The notes under the pieces were generated by a model. The model worked only from the letters and a program-made list of their open reading frames with translations, was not told the DNA's origin and searched no databases. Below are positions 53,440-62,818 of a stretch of DNA of 64,000 bases, piece by piece. Within the stretch, counting starts at the first letter, position 1, and each line of letters starts with the position of its first letter. Made by a program: the position numbers and the translations under genes. This stretch comes from Neptunicoccus cionae (GTDB lineage Bacteria > Pseudomonadota > Alphaproteobacteria > Rhodobacterales > Rhodobacteraceae): the NCBI RefSeq assembly GCF_014643735.1, contig NZ_BMKA01000001.1:124001-188000 (forward strand), written 5' to 3'.

Positions 53440-53951
53440 CGCTTGGCGCAGGTCTGTTCTTAGGGTTCATCATCCTTCAAAGGCTCAGCGAACTGGTGAT
53501 TGCCAAACGCAATACCGCACGTCTGCTGGCGCGGGGGGCTTATGAGGTTGGAGCTTCGCATTATCCGGTGATGGTTGCCATGCACAGCGCGTGGATCGCC
53601 TGTCTGGTATTTGCCGGATATGATGAAACGGTTTCGCTTGGCTGGCTAGTTTTGTTTGCTGTGCTGCAAATCCTGCGGGTCTGGATACTCACCACGCTTG
53701 GGCCGCGCTGGACCACGCGGATCATCGTGCTGGAGGAGCCGCTGGTGGTGCGTGGGCCGTTCAAATATTTGTCCCACCCGAACTATACGCTGGTGGTGGC
53801 CGAGATCATCGTCGCACCGATGGTGTTGGGACTGGTCTGGGTGGCAGTTCTGTTTACTGTCCTGAACGCGGCAATGCTGTGGGTGCGGATCGGTGTGGAA
53901 GGTAAGGCGCTGGCGGGATTGCGCGATGGTGCCATAGGGGCGAACAGTTAG
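53436..53951 (+). CDS. ICMT-family membrane methyltransferase, partner of the type III PKS
   Basis: 171 residues, three to four membrane segments, with the isoprenylcysteine carboxyl methyltransferase-like block VVRGPFKYLSHPNYTLVVAE, where the His-Pro-Asn-Tyr motif contacts SAM. Translationally coupled to the PKS (ATGA). Enzymes of this family next to type III PKS genes O-methylate the phenolic or pyrone lipid; that role is inferred here. Confidence 0.88.
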   Translation: MTLGAGLFLGFIILQRLSELVIAKRNTARLLARGAYEVGASHYPVMVAMHSAWIACLVFAGYDETVSLGWLVLFAVLQILRVWILTTLGPRWTTRIIVLEEPLVVRGPFKYLSHPNYTLVVAEIIVAPMVLGLVWVAVLFTVLNAAMLWVRIGVEGKALAGLRDGAIGANS

Positions 53952-54553
53952 GAGAGATACCCTAGCAGGGCTTCCCGCGTGACTTCGGCGGCGATGGCAG
54001 CAGGGGATTGCCCGCCCCCTTCGCGAAACCAGATGCCGACCCAGTTGACTGCGCCCAGAATGATCAGACTGGCCAGTTTCGGGTCCAGATCCGCGCGCAG
54101 GGACCCATCCGCGATCCCGGCATCCAGCATCTCCCGAAACATCATATCCAGCTTGTCACGGCTGGTCTGCACACTGCGTTTGTCACCGGACGTGACCATC
54201 GGGCGGGTGTAGCTCCATAGATATTGCATATCGGGGCGCAACATGGTGACGATATAGGCCTGCAATCCGGCGTCCAATCGCGCTGCTGCGTTGCCGTCCC
54301 GCCCCAAAGCCGTCTTCACCGCGTCCACAAGCCGGTCCATTCCCATTTCATAGCACTGCATCAGCAGGTCGTTCTTGCTGCTGCAATAATTATACAGCGC
54401 CGCTTTGGTAACACCGAGTTCGGCTGCAATCGCTTCGAGAGTCACATGCTCGTAGCCTTCCGTGCCGAACTTGACGGTCGCGCAGCGCACGATTTCTCGG
54501 CGCTTTAAATCTCGGAGCTGTTTGCGGGTCGGAAAACCGGTCAATTCTGTCAT
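53948..54553 (-). CDS. TetR-family transcriptional regulator
   Basis: 201 residues from ATG 54553. N-terminal HTH (KRREIVRCATVKFGTEGYEH, TLEAIAAELGVTKAALYNYC) followed by a helical ligand domain; the C-terminal AINWVGIWF-like segment (AVNWVGIWFREGG) recalls TetR regulators of fatty-acid and acyl-CoA genes. Its stop overlaps that of the ICMT gene by convergence. It is divergent from the acyl-CoA carboxylase gene and likely controls it through the dyad at 54631-54650. Confidence 0.9.
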   Translation of the reverse strand: MTELTGFPTRKQLRDLKRREIVRCATVKFGTEGYEHVTLEAIAAELGVTKAALYNYCSSKNDLLMQCYEMGMDRLVDAVKTALGRDGNAAARLDAGLQAYIVTMLRPDMQYLWSYTRPMVTSGDKRSVQTSRDKLDMMFREMLDAGIADGSLRADLDPKLASLIILGAVNWVGIWFREGGGQSPAAIAAEVTREALLGYLS

Positions 54554-54607
54554 TGGATGAGTATCCAGTAGCCTTATCTTCCGGTCAATAGAGTGAACAG
54601 GTAATAG

Positions 54608-54650
54608 TTGACTTCCCACTGGCCATATTCCTAAACTTTAGAAAGTTCAG
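54608..54650 (+). promoter_or_regulatory. Candidate promoter with overlapping TetR operator
   Basis: TTGACT (54608-54613) as a -35 box, TAAACT (54632-54637) as a -10 box with an 18-base spacer, and a dyad AACTTT-AG-AAAGTT (54634-54647), flanked by CT and AG, that overlaps the -10. It lies in the divergent region between tetR and the carboxylase gene. Confidence 0.5.
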
Positions 54651-54712
54651 TGACCCTCGGTTATCAAAGTGCCAGGAAGTCAGTGCAGTTTGGTTAAAGG
54701 GAGGATTGTTAC

Positions 54713-57700
54713 ATGATCAGAAAGTTGCTGATTGCGAATCGCGGGGAGATTGCCATCCGTGTTGCGCGCACCGCAGCGGCCGCAGGGTTGGAAACTGTGG
54801 CGGTTCACACGGCAGATGACGCTACGTCTTTGCATACCAAACACATGGACGCGGTGCGTGCGCTGCCTAAGGCTGGTGTGGCGGGCTATCTCGACATCGA
54901 AGCGCTGATCGCAATTGCCAAGGAAACCGGCTGCGATGCAGTGCATCCGGGCTATGGATTGCTCAGCGAACGCGCCGATTTTGCAGATGCCTGTGCGCAG
55001 GCGGGGATCATCTTTGTCGGACCGGATGGAGACACGCTGCGCCGTCAGGGGGACAAAGTGTCCGCCCGCGCACTGGCCGAAGATGCGAATGTTCCGGTGC
55101 TGCGCGGGTCAGATCCGTTAGAGAATGCTGCGCAAGCCAAGGCGTTCTTTGAAGCCCAAGACGGCGCGCCGCTGATGATCAAGGCTGTGAACGGCGGCGG
55201 CGGGCGCGGTATGCGGATCGTGCAAAATGCTGACGAAATTGAAACCGCGTTTCATCAGGCCAGCACCGAAGCGGCAGCTGCCTTTGGAGATGGCACGCTT
55301 TATGCCGAACGCTTTCTGCCTTCCGTGCGTCATATCGAAGTGCAGATCGTAGGCGATGGCACAAATGTCACCCACTTGTGGGAGCGGGATTGCTCTGTGC
55401 AGCGGCGTCATCAGAAGATTATCGAACTGGCCCCCGCGCCGAACCTGACCGAAGACACCCGCCGCGCCCTTCTGGATGCGGCTGTGGCGATCGGGCAGGC
55501 GTGCGGCTATCGCGGTTTGGGCACGGTGGAGTTTTTGGTGGAGGACACAGGTGCGTTCCACTTCATCGAAACCAATCCGCGTATTCAAGTGGAACATACG
55601 ATCACCGAAGAGATCACGGGGCTTGATCTGGTGGAAATCCAGCTTGCTATCGCAGCCGGTGCGACCCTGTCCGATATCGGGCTTGATCAACCACCTGCCG
55701 CACCTGTCGGCTACAGCGTGCAGACGCGGATCAATACCGAAGTGTTGGATCAAGACGGTGTGTTCACGCCCACCGGCGGGCGGCTGACAGCCTACACGCC
55801 GCCCACGGGGCCGGGGGTGCGGATCGACGGTTATGCTTATGCCGGTTACAGCACGAACCCGAATTTTGACTCTTTGCTGGCCAAGCTGGTGGTTCACGAA
55901 AAGACCGGCGATCTGGCGCGGTTGTTTGCGAAAACGGAACGGGCGCTTTCGGAATTCCAGATCGGGGGTATTGAGACGAACATCGGGTTCCTGCGCGGCC
56001 TCTTGCGGCTGCCGGTGGTGACGGACTGGACGGTGGATGTGCGTACGCTCGATACGCAAATGTCGGCGCTGATCGGTCAGTCGGGCGGCGCGGATCGTTT
56101 CTTTGAAGCCGAAGCCGAAACCGCTGTTGTCGAAGAGGTGAAGCTACCCCAAGGCAGCGAGGCACTGCGCGCGCCAATGCAGGCGATGATCCAGCAGGTT
56201 CACGTGGCCGTGGGCGACCAGATCGCCAAAGGACAGGAAATCGCCGTGATCGAGGCGATGAAAATGCAGCATGTCGTGACCGCCGAAGCGGGCGGTGTAG
56301 TGGTCGCGGTGTTTGCCAGCGAAGGGCAAACCGTTGCCGCTGGCACACCGATGCTGGCCTTTACGCGGGATGATACGCTGGAAGAAATCAGCGCCGAGGA
56401 CAGCGCTCCGGAACCTGACCATATCCGCGAGGATCTGGCCACACTGGAAAGCCGCCTTGCACGGACACTGGATGAAAACCGCCCTCGTGCGGTCGCGCGG
56501 CGGCGGGATCGCAGCCAGCGCACCACGCGAGAGATCATCAGCGGCCTGTGTGAAGGCGGCGATTTCCACGAATACGGGCAGCTGGTTCTGGCGGGGCAGC
56601 GGCGCAAGCTGGGGCTGGAAACCCTGATTGACGTATCTCCGGCGGACGGGATTGTCACGGGCGTTGGGGCGATGAATGCGGACCTTTTCGCCAGCGACAG
56701 ATCACAGGTGGCTTTGCTGGCCTATGACTCTACCGTGATGGCAGGGACGCAGGGGTATTTTGGCCACCTGAAAACCGACCGGATGATCGAAGTTGCACAT
56801 AAACAGGGTCTTCCCTCAGTTTTCTTCACAGAAGGGGGTGGCGGGCGTCCCAATGATGATGATTTTGCCCAAACCGTGCAATCCGGCCTGAAGGTCACGA
56901 CTTTTGCGGAATTCTGTCGGTTGAAGGGGTGGGGTCCACGGATCACTGTGAATTCCGGATTTTGTTTTGCCGGTAACGCGGCCATTTTCGGGGCGGGGGA
57001 TATCCGGATTGCCACCCGAAACAGCTGGATTGGGTTGGCGGGTCCTGCGATGATCGAGGCAGGGGGTATCGGCAGCTTCCATCCCAAAGAAATCGGCCCT
57101 GCGCCGATGCATGCGCAAAACGGTCTACTGGATGTTCTGGTGGAAGACGATGAAGCTGCGATTGCAGCGACCCGTCAGGTCTTGTCATATTTTCAGGGCG
57201 ATGTGGCGGATTGGGAAGCCGCGGACCAGCGGATGTTGCGCCATTCCATCCCCGAAAACCGCAAGAAATCCTATCTGGTCCGCCCGCTGATCGAAGGACT
57301 GGTCGATAAGGACAGTTTCCTCGAACTTGGCGCAGAACACGCGGCAGGAATGGTGACCGGTTTCGTGCGGATCGAGGGCCGCCCGATGGGGCTGATCGCC
57401 AACAACCCGCAACATCTGGGCGGGGCGCTCGACGCGGCGGCTTCGGCAAAAGGGGCGCGGTTCCTGAACCTTTGTGCGAAGTTCAACCTGCCTGTGTTGT
57501 CCCTGTGTGACACGCCCGGCTTTATGGTTGGACCCGACAGTGAAGAAGAAGGCGCGGTTGCTGCCGCTTGCGAGTTGATCTCCGCAGGGGCCAATCTTGG
57601 TGCGCCGATGTTCTTTGTTTGCCTGCGCAAAGCCTATGGCATTGGCGCGCAGGCGATGGCGGCAGGCAGCCTTGGGGAACCTGCCTTTTCGATCTCTTGG

Positions 57701-57943
57701 CCCACGGGGGAGTTCGGGCCGATGGGGTTGGAGGGCGCAATCCAGCTTGGCTATCGCAAAGAGCTGGAGGCCGAAACAGACCCCGCCGCGCGGGAGGCTT
57801 TGTACACCCGACTGGTGGATGAATTGTACGAACGGGGCGGCGCGATGAACGTCGCGTCTACCCATGAAATCGACGCGGTGATTGATCCCGCGGACACACG
57901 GGGCTGGATCGCCAAGGGGCTGCGGATGGCCGAAGGCCGCTAA
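54713..57943 (+). CDS. Single-chain acyl-CoA carboxylase (BC-BCCP-CT fusion)
   Basis: 1076 residues. Biotin carboxylase at 1-about 445 (KLLIANRGEIAIRVARTA, VNGGGGRGMRIV, ETNPRIQVEHTITEEITG), biotin carrier at about 480-550 with the biotin Lys517 in EAMKM, and a carboxyltransferase at about 590-1070 (EGGGGRPNDDD, GPAMIEAGGIGSF, NNPQHLGGALDAAAS, LCDTPGFMVGPDSEEEG). The three activities are usually on two or three chains; this layout matches single-chain long-chain/broad-range acyl-CoA carboxylases. It begins 66 bases after the TetR operator with GGGAGG upstream. Acyl substrate unknown. Confidence 0.93.
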   Translation: MIRKLLIANRGEIAIRVARTAAAAGLETVAVHTADDATSLHTKHMDAVRALPKAGVAGYLDIEALIAIAKETGCDAVHPGYGLLSERADFADACAQAGIIFVGPDGDTLRRQGDKVSARALAEDANVPVLRGSDPLENAAQAKAFFEAQDGAPLMIKAVNGGGGRGMRIVQNADEIETAFHQASTEAAAAFGDGTLYAERFLPSVRHIEVQIVGDGTNVTHLWERDCSVQRRHQKIIELAPAPNLTEDTRRALLDAAVAIGQACGYRGLGTVEFLVEDTGAFHFIETNPRIQVEHTITEEITGLDLVEIQLAIAAGATLSDIGLDQPPAAPVGYSVQTRINTEVLDQDGVFTPTGGRLTAYTPPTGPGVRIDGYAYAGYSTNPNFDSLLAKLVVHEKTGDLARLFAKTERALSEFQIGGIETNIGFLRGLLRLPVVTDWTVDVRTLDTQMSALIGQSGGADRFFEAEAETAVVEEVKLPQGSEALRAPMQAMIQQVHVAVGDQIAKGQEIAVIEAMKMQHVVTAEAGGVVVAVFASEGQTVAAGTPMLAFTRDDTLEEISAEDSAPEPDHIREDLATLESRLARTLDENRPRAVARRRDRSQRTTREIISGLCEGGDFHEYGQLVLAGQRRKLGLETLIDVSPADGIVTGVGAMNADLFASDRSQVALLAYDSTVMAGTQGYFGHLKTDRMIEVAHKQGLPSVFFTEGGGGRPNDDDFAQTVQSGLKVTTFAEFCRLKGWGPRITVNSGFCFAGNAAIFGAGDIRIATRNSWIGLAGPAMIEAGGIGSFHPKEIGPAPMHAQNGLLDVLVEDDEAAIAATRQVLSYFQGDVADWEAADQRMLRHSIPENRKKSYLVRPLIEGLVDKDSFLELGAEHAAGMVTGFVRIEGRPMGLIANNPQHLGGALDAAASAKGARFLNLCAKFNLPVLSLCDTPGFMVGPDSEEEGAVAAACELISAGANLGAPMFFVCLRKAYGIGAQAMAAGSLGEPAFSISWPTGEFGPMGLEGAIQLGYRKELEAETDPAAREALYTRLVDELYERGGAMNVASTHEIDAVIDPADTRGWIAKGLRMAEGR

Positions 57944-57979
57944 GCCGGACAGAACGAAATTTAAGGGGAGGACAGGATT

Positions 57980-59689
57980 TTGACAGACACGAAAGCGATT
58001 GAACAACAGGTGAGCGAAATACGGGCGTTGCAAGCCAAGAGCTGGCCCGCCGGTATCCCGCGCGAGATAAACTACCGACTAGGGAAAAAACCGCTTAGTC
58101 AGTATGTACGAGAAGAGGCCAGCGCCCGCCCCGATGAAGCGATGGTGCATTTTTATGGTCGCAGCCTAAGCTGGGGCGAGGTGGACAATCTGTCAGATAA
58201 ATTCGCCGGTCTGTTGCAGTCCAAAGGTGTTGGTGCGGGCGATCGTGTTGCGCTGATGATGGGGAACTGCCCGCAGTTCCTGATCTGCTTCTGGGGCATC
58301 ATGAAGCTTGGCGCGGTGCTGGTTCCGGTGAACCCGATGTTCAAGGCCGTGGAGCTGTCTTATCAGTTGAATGACAGCGGCGCGGAAACGCTGGTGTTTC
58401 AGGACGATCTGGCGCCGCTGGTGGCACAGGTTCTTGACAAAACGCCTGTGAAAACCCTGTTTGCAACGGGTGCGGCAGAGATGGCCGGAGAGTCGAGCCC
58501 TGTTCCCCGTCCCGAAGGAATGGGCGCGGCACCCCAAGCACAAGGCATTGCCCGATTGCTGGAAGCTATGGAACAAGCGGCGCCGTTTGAGGGACCGGAT
58601 TGCACCGATTTGGATGCGGTTGCTGCACTGAACTACACCGGCGGCACCACTGGGATGCCCAAGGGCTGTGTGCACACCCACGGGGATATGCTGTTCACCG
58701 TAGCGGCTTATTGCGGGCCTGCTATGCCGGACGCCGGGGCCGAAGATGTGGTGGTGAACTTCTTCCCCATGTTCTGGATCGCGGGGGAAGATCTTGGCAT
58801 TCTTGCACCGGTCTACACTGGGGCTGCCGTGTGCATTCTGCACCGCTGGGATGCGGTGGGCTGGATGGCGGCTGTTTCCCATTACCGCGCTTCTATCGTC
58901 ACTTTACTGGTGGATAACGCGGTTGAGGTGATGCGCCACAAGGATGCGGGGCAATACGATCTCGGCTCGCTTGGGACGACGTCGGTTTGTTCGTTCGTGA
59001 AGAAGCTGAACCCCGCGTTTCGCGACGAATGGCGTGCGTTGACAGGCAGCACGATGGTTGAAGCGGCTTATGGCATGACTGAAACCAACACCTGTGACAC
59101 GTTCACAGTCGGCTTTCAGGACGGGGATTACGATCTGTCGCAACAGCCCGTGTTTGTCGGGCTTCCAGTGGCCGAAACAGATATTATCATCCGCGATTTT
59201 GAGACAGGTGCTTTGAAACCGATCGGTGACAACGGCGAGATCTGCGTGCGCTCCCCTTCAGTGCTGAAATCCTATTGGAACAAACCCGAAGAAACCGCCC
59301 ATGCGATCCGTGACGGTTGGTTGCACACGGGTGACATCGGGATGTTGAACGAGAAGGGATGTGTTCACTATCTGGGGCGGCGCAAGGAAATGCTGAAAGT
59401 CAGCGGTATGCCCGTGTTCCCGGCGGAACTGGAAATGCTGCTGGGGCGGCACCCCGCAGTGCTCGGCTCCGGTGTGATTGGGCGCAAGGACGACAAGAAG
59501 GGCGAGGTGCCGGTGGCGTTTATCCATCTCGACCCTGCGCAAGCGCAAGATCTGGACGCGGACACTTTGCAAGCTTGGTGTCGCGAGCAAATGGCGACCT
59601 TCAAAGTGCCGGAAGTCCGGTTGGTTGACGGCTTGCCGATGACCGCCACCGGCAAGGTCAAGAAAGAGGAATTGGCAGCCCTGCTCTAG
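57980..59689 (+). CDS. AMP-forming acyl-CoA synthetase
   Basis: 569-residue adenylate-forming ligase. Motifs: NYTGGTTGMPKGCVHTHGDM (about residue 218), YGMTETNTCDTF (about 360), WLHTGDIGM (about 450) and TATGKVKKEELAAL with the catalytic Lys. It resembles crotonobetaine/carnitine- or medium-chain acid-CoA ligases. The start is TTG 57980 with GGGGAGGA upstream. It lies 36 bases after the carboxylase, so the CoA ester it makes may be the carboxylase substrate. Confidence 0.9.
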   Translation: MTDTKAIEQQVSEIRALQAKSWPAGIPREINYRLGKKPLSQYVREEASARPDEAMVHFYGRSLSWGEVDNLSDKFAGLLQSKGVGAGDRVALMMGNCPQFLICFWGIMKLGAVLVPVNPMFKAVELSYQLNDSGAETLVFQDDLAPLVAQVLDKTPVKTLFATGAAEMAGESSPVPRPEGMGAAPQAQGIARLLEAMEQAAPFEGPDCTDLDAVAALNYTGGTTGMPKGCVHTHGDMLFTVAAYCGPAMPDAGAEDVVVNFFPMFWIAGEDLGILAPVYTGAAVCILHRWDAVGWMAAVSHYRASIVTLLVDNAVEVMRHKDAGQYDLGSLGTTSVCSFVKKLNPAFRDEWRALTGSTMVEAAYGMTETNTCDTFTVGFQDGDYDLSQQPVFVGLPVAETDIIIRDFETGALKPIGDNGEICVRSPSVLKSYWNKPEETAHAIRDGWLHTGDIGMLNEKGCVHYLGRRKEMLKVSGMPVFPAELEMLLGRHPAVLGSGVIGRKDDKKGEVPVAFIHLDPAQAQDLDADTLQAWCREQMATFKVPEVRLVDGLPMTATGKVKKEELAALL

Positions 59690-59705
59690 GGGTGATCAAG
59701 GCGGG

Positions 59706-59730
59706 GACGCAGGCCGTGAGGGGCTGCGTC
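59706..59730 (+). terminator. Hairpin between the acyl-CoA synthetase and TRAP genes
   Basis: GACGCAG (59706-59712) pairs with CTGCGTC (59724-59730). No T-tract follows, so it is at most a weak terminator or mRNA-processing signal before the TRAP genes. Confidence 0.35.
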
Positions 59731-59785
59731 TGGCCGTAAAACGGGGCGTTTGGCCCTGCGTATGTTAGTTAATCGGGAGGATTAC

Positions 59786-60898
59786 ATGAGACATTTAAAT
59801 CTGGCAGCACTGACAGCTTCGCTGGGTCTGGCACTGGCACCGGCAGCACAGGCAGACACATTGCGCCACGTGATCGGGGCAGCCGCGCTGAGCGGGTTGA
59901 CCGACGGTACACAGTATTGGGCGGATTACATCAAGGAACAAACCGGCGGCGAGACAGAGGTCAAAATCTACGCCGGTTCCCTGCTGAACTTTGCTGAAAC
60001 CTTCACTGGCCTGCGGGATGGTATTGCGGACAGTGGCTTTGTGGTGCCTGCCTATCACCGCGCGGAACTGCCCTATGCAAACCTTTTGTCCGACATGGGC
60101 ACAGCGGGTGTCGATCCGGTGGCTATGGCCGGTGCTGCGAATGAATTCATGTTCAATTGCAAACCCTGTCTGGCAGAGTTCAACGATGCGGGGCAAATCT
60201 TCCTCGGGAACACTGTGACCGGCCCGTACTATATGTATAACCAGAAGCCAGTGAAGGCGCTGGAGGACTTTCAGGGCAAGAAAATCCGCGGCTTTGGACC
60301 TTTTGCCCGTTGGCTGGACGCGATGGGTGGCTCTGCGATCAGCATGGGCGCGACCGATATCTATGAAAGCATGAGTCAGGGCCATATTGACGGCAACATC
60401 CACACGCTGGAAACGCTTGATACCCTGTCCACCGGTGAAGTTGCGAACTATGCGCTGAACCAGCCGATTGCGGTGTTCATGGGGAATACCATGTTCAACG
60501 TAAGCGGCATCACTTGGGGGACGCTCGACGAGAAGACCAAACGGGCGATGATCGACGGCGCGGCCAAGGGCCATGCGATTGCCACCATCGACAGTGTCAA
60601 TCAGGCGACGTCTATTCTGAATGATCCACAGGCACACGGCGTCGAACTGCTGGAGCCGGAAGCCGACGTTAAGGAAAAAGCCGAAGCCTTCCGCAAATCC
60701 GATATGGAGACCGTCGGCACTCTGAACCGTGACACCTACAACATTGCAGATGCGCCCGAGCAAGTGGCTGCGTTTCTGCAACTGGTGAAGAAATGGGAAG
60801 CGCTGGTTAAGGACATCGACACATCCGATGTGGACGCTGTAGGGGATCTTTACCTCAAAGAAATCTTCTCAAAAATTGATCCGGCCACATTGGGTTGA
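59786..60898 (+). CDS. TRAP transporter substrate-binding protein (DctP family)
   Basis: 370 residues from ATG 59786 (GGGAGG upstream), with a signal peptide (AALTASLGLALAPAAQA before DTLRHVIG). The mature domain has EVKIYAGSLLNFAETFTGLR, GKKIRGFGPFARWLDAMGG and IYESMSQGHIDGNIHTLET. Two Cys in FNCKPCLAEF may form a disulfide. Context (CoA ligase and carboxylase upstream) suggests a monocarboxylate ligand. Confidence 0.9.
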   Translation: MRHLNLAALTASLGLALAPAAQADTLRHVIGAAALSGLTDGTQYWADYIKEQTGGETEVKIYAGSLLNFAETFTGLRDGIADSGFVVPAYHRAELPYANLLSDMGTAGVDPVAMAGAANEFMFNCKPCLAEFNDAGQIFLGNTVTGPYYMYNQKPVKALEDFQGKKIRGFGPFARWLDAMGGSAISMGATDIYESMSQGHIDGNIHTLETLDTLSTGEVANYALNQPIAVFMGNTMFNVSGITWGTLDEKTKRAMIDGAAKGHAIATIDSVNQATSILNDPQAHGVELLEPEADVKEKAEAFRKSDMETVGTLNRDTYNIADAPEQVAAFLQLVKKWEALVKDIDTSDVDAVGDLYLKEIFSKIDPATLG

Positions 60899-60906
60899 TG
60901 ACTCTG

Positions 60907-60941
60907 CGGCCCGTCCTGCACATCAGGGCGGGCCGTTTTTT
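60907..60941 (+). terminator. Intrinsic terminator/attenuator after the third dctP
   Basis: CGGCCCG-T-CCTG (60907-60918) pairs with CAGG-G-CGGGCCG (60924-60935) and is followed by TTTTTT. Full terminator geometry within an operon, so it should reduce expression of the permease genes relative to the binding protein. Confidence 0.88.
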
Positions 60942-60963
60942 ATGCTTAACGGGGGAGGCGCCC

Positions 60964-61509
60964 ATGGAAAACCTGATCCGACTAGATTTGATACTCACCC
61001 GCTTTATGGCGTTTTTCGCTGCAGTGGCGGTGATTGGTATGATGCTGCTTGTGGCCTCTGACGCGATAGCGCGGCAGGTATTCAGTGCCCGTATCCCCTT
61101 TGTTTCTGTCATCGTTGCAAATTACTTTATGGTCGCAATTTCCTTCCTGCCGCTGGCATTGGCCGAAGCGCAGGACCGTCATATTTCGGTCGATCTGGTC
61201 TACGGCCATTTGCGAGCCGGGGCGCAGCGGGTCGTGACCTTGCTGATCCACGTGCTGGCCGCGCTGACTTCTGCGGGATTGTGCTGGACCATGTGGGACG
61301 AGGCCATGCGCCGGTTCAACAGCGGCTCTGTCGCGGTCGAGGACGGTGTGTCTATGGCGATCTGGCAGGGGTATTTCCTGCTGCCGGCCGGATTTGGCAT
61401 GCTCGCACTGACGTATATCCTGCGCATCATTCTCGGCATTGCAGGCGCGGATGAAGCCCGCGCGCCGCTGATCGTGGATGCAGAAGACCTTCCCTCGGAG
61501 ACGAATTAA
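60964..61509 (+). CDS. TRAP transporter small permease (DctQ)
   Basis: 181 residues from ATG 60964 (GGGGGAGG upstream). Four membrane segments and DctQ features: VASDAIARQVFSARIPFVSV, FLPLALAEAQDRHISVDLVY and the C-terminal WQGYFLLPAGFGMLAL. Its stop overlaps the dctM start (TAATG). Confidence 0.9.
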   Translation: MENLIRLDLILTRFMAFFAAVAVIGMMLLVASDAIARQVFSARIPFVSVIVANYFMVAISFLPLALAEAQDRHISVDLVYGHLRAGAQRVVTLLIHVLAALTSAGLCWTMWDEAMRRFNSGSVAVEDGVSMAIWQGYFLLPAGFGMLALTYILRIILGIAGADEARAPLIVDAEDLPSETN

Positions 61510-62813
61510 TGACACCGGAACTTATCGGGCTGGCTGGACTGGCCATCCTTGCGCTCTTGCTGCTTTTGCGAATGCCTGTGGGCCTGTCGCTGATCCTTGT
61601 CAGCTTTAGTGGAATTTACATCCTGCTCGGTGCGCGTCCGGCTTGGGGTATCCTGACCAGTGTGCCTTACCAGTTTGCCGCGAAATGGACCCTGTCATCG
61701 GTGCCAATGTTCCTGTTGATGGGCTACGTCTGTTATCACGGCGGCATGACGCGGTCGCTGTTTGCAGCAGCGCGATCGTGGCTTGGCGCGTTGCCCGGCG
61801 GTCTGGCGATTGCCTCTGTCTTTGGTGCAGGAGGCTTTGCGGCGGTCACGGGGTCCTCTGTGGCGTGTTCTGCTGCAATGGGCCGGATTGCCGTGCCGGA
61901 GATGACCCGCGCTGGCTATGACCCCGGACTGGCAACGGGGTCTATTGCGGCGGCCGGAACACTGGGGGCGTTGATCCCGCCCTCAATCCTTTTGATCCTG
62001 TTTGGCATCTTTGCCCAAGTGCCGATTGGCCAGTTGTTTTTGGCTGGTATCGGTGCGGGCGTGCTGACCGCGATAAGCTATGCGCTGATGATCTATATCC
62101 GCGTCAGGATAAATCCCGCCCTCGCCCCCACACGAGAAGAGCCCGTAAGCTGGGGCGAACGCTTTACCCATTTGCGCGGTATCTGGCCTGTCATCACCCT
62201 GTTTGTGGTTGTGATCGGGGGTATGTTTGCCGGCCTGTTCACCGCGACCGAGGCCGGAGCGGTCGGGGCACTGGCCTCCTGCATCATTGCGTGGCTGAAC
62301 GGGGGGCTGACGCTTGCGACCCTGCGACAGTCGGTGAATGAAACCATCGTGACCACGGCCGCACTGTTCCTGATTGCGATTGGTGCCAACCTGCTGACGC
62401 GGTTTCTGGCGCTGTCGGGTTCGGGAGAGCTGATCACCCAGACCATTCTGGCGTTCGGTGCATCCGAGCTGGCGCTGATCCTTGGTATTGCGCTGGTTTA
62501 TATCATTCTTGGCATGTTCCTTGATCCGATTGGCGCGATGCTACTGACCTTGCCGGTGCTTCTGCCTGTGGTGGACGAGGCAGGGCTATCGCTGATCTGG
62601 TTTGGTGTTTTCGTCGCAAAGTTTTTGGAAATCGGCATGATTACCCCACCCGTCGGACTGAATGTGTTCGTGATTAAAGGGGTGGTGGACCGATCCATAT
62701 CGCTTGGCACCATCTTTAAGGGCGTGATCTGGTTTCTGGTCGCGGATGCCGTGGTCGTTGCGATTATGATCGCCTTTCCACAAACGGTCCTGTGGTTGCC
62801 CGGATTAAGTTAA
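61509..62813 (+). CDS. TRAP transporter large permease (DctM)
   Basis: 434 residues, about 12 membrane segments. Blocks: SVPMFLLMGYVCYHGGMTRS, FAAVTGSSVACSAAMGRIAV, GTLGALIPPSILLILFGIFA, GMFLDPIGAMLLTLPVLLPV and ITPPVGLNVFVIKGV. It forms the transport core with the DctQ upstream. A hairpin follows at 62819. Confidence 0.93.
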   Translation: MTPELIGLAGLAILALLLLLRMPVGLSLILVSFSGIYILLGARPAWGILTSVPYQFAAKWTLSSVPMFLLMGYVCYHGGMTRSLFAAARSWLGALPGGLAIASVFGAGGFAAVTGSSVACSAAMGRIAVPEMTRAGYDPGLATGSIAAAGTLGALIPPSILLILFGIFAQVPIGQLFLAGIGAGVLTAISYALMIYIRVRINPALAPTREEPVSWGERFTHLRGIWPVITLFVVVIGGMFAGLFTATEAGAVGALASCIIAWLNGGLTLATLRQSVNETIVTTAALFLIAIGANLLTRFLALSGSGELITQTILAFGASELALILGIALVYIILGMFLDPIGAMLLTLPVLLPVVDEAGLSLIWFGVFVAKFLEIGMITPPVGLNVFVIKGVVDRSISLGTIFKGVIWFLVADAVVVAIMIAFPQTVLWLPGLS

Positions 62814-62818
62814 CCATC

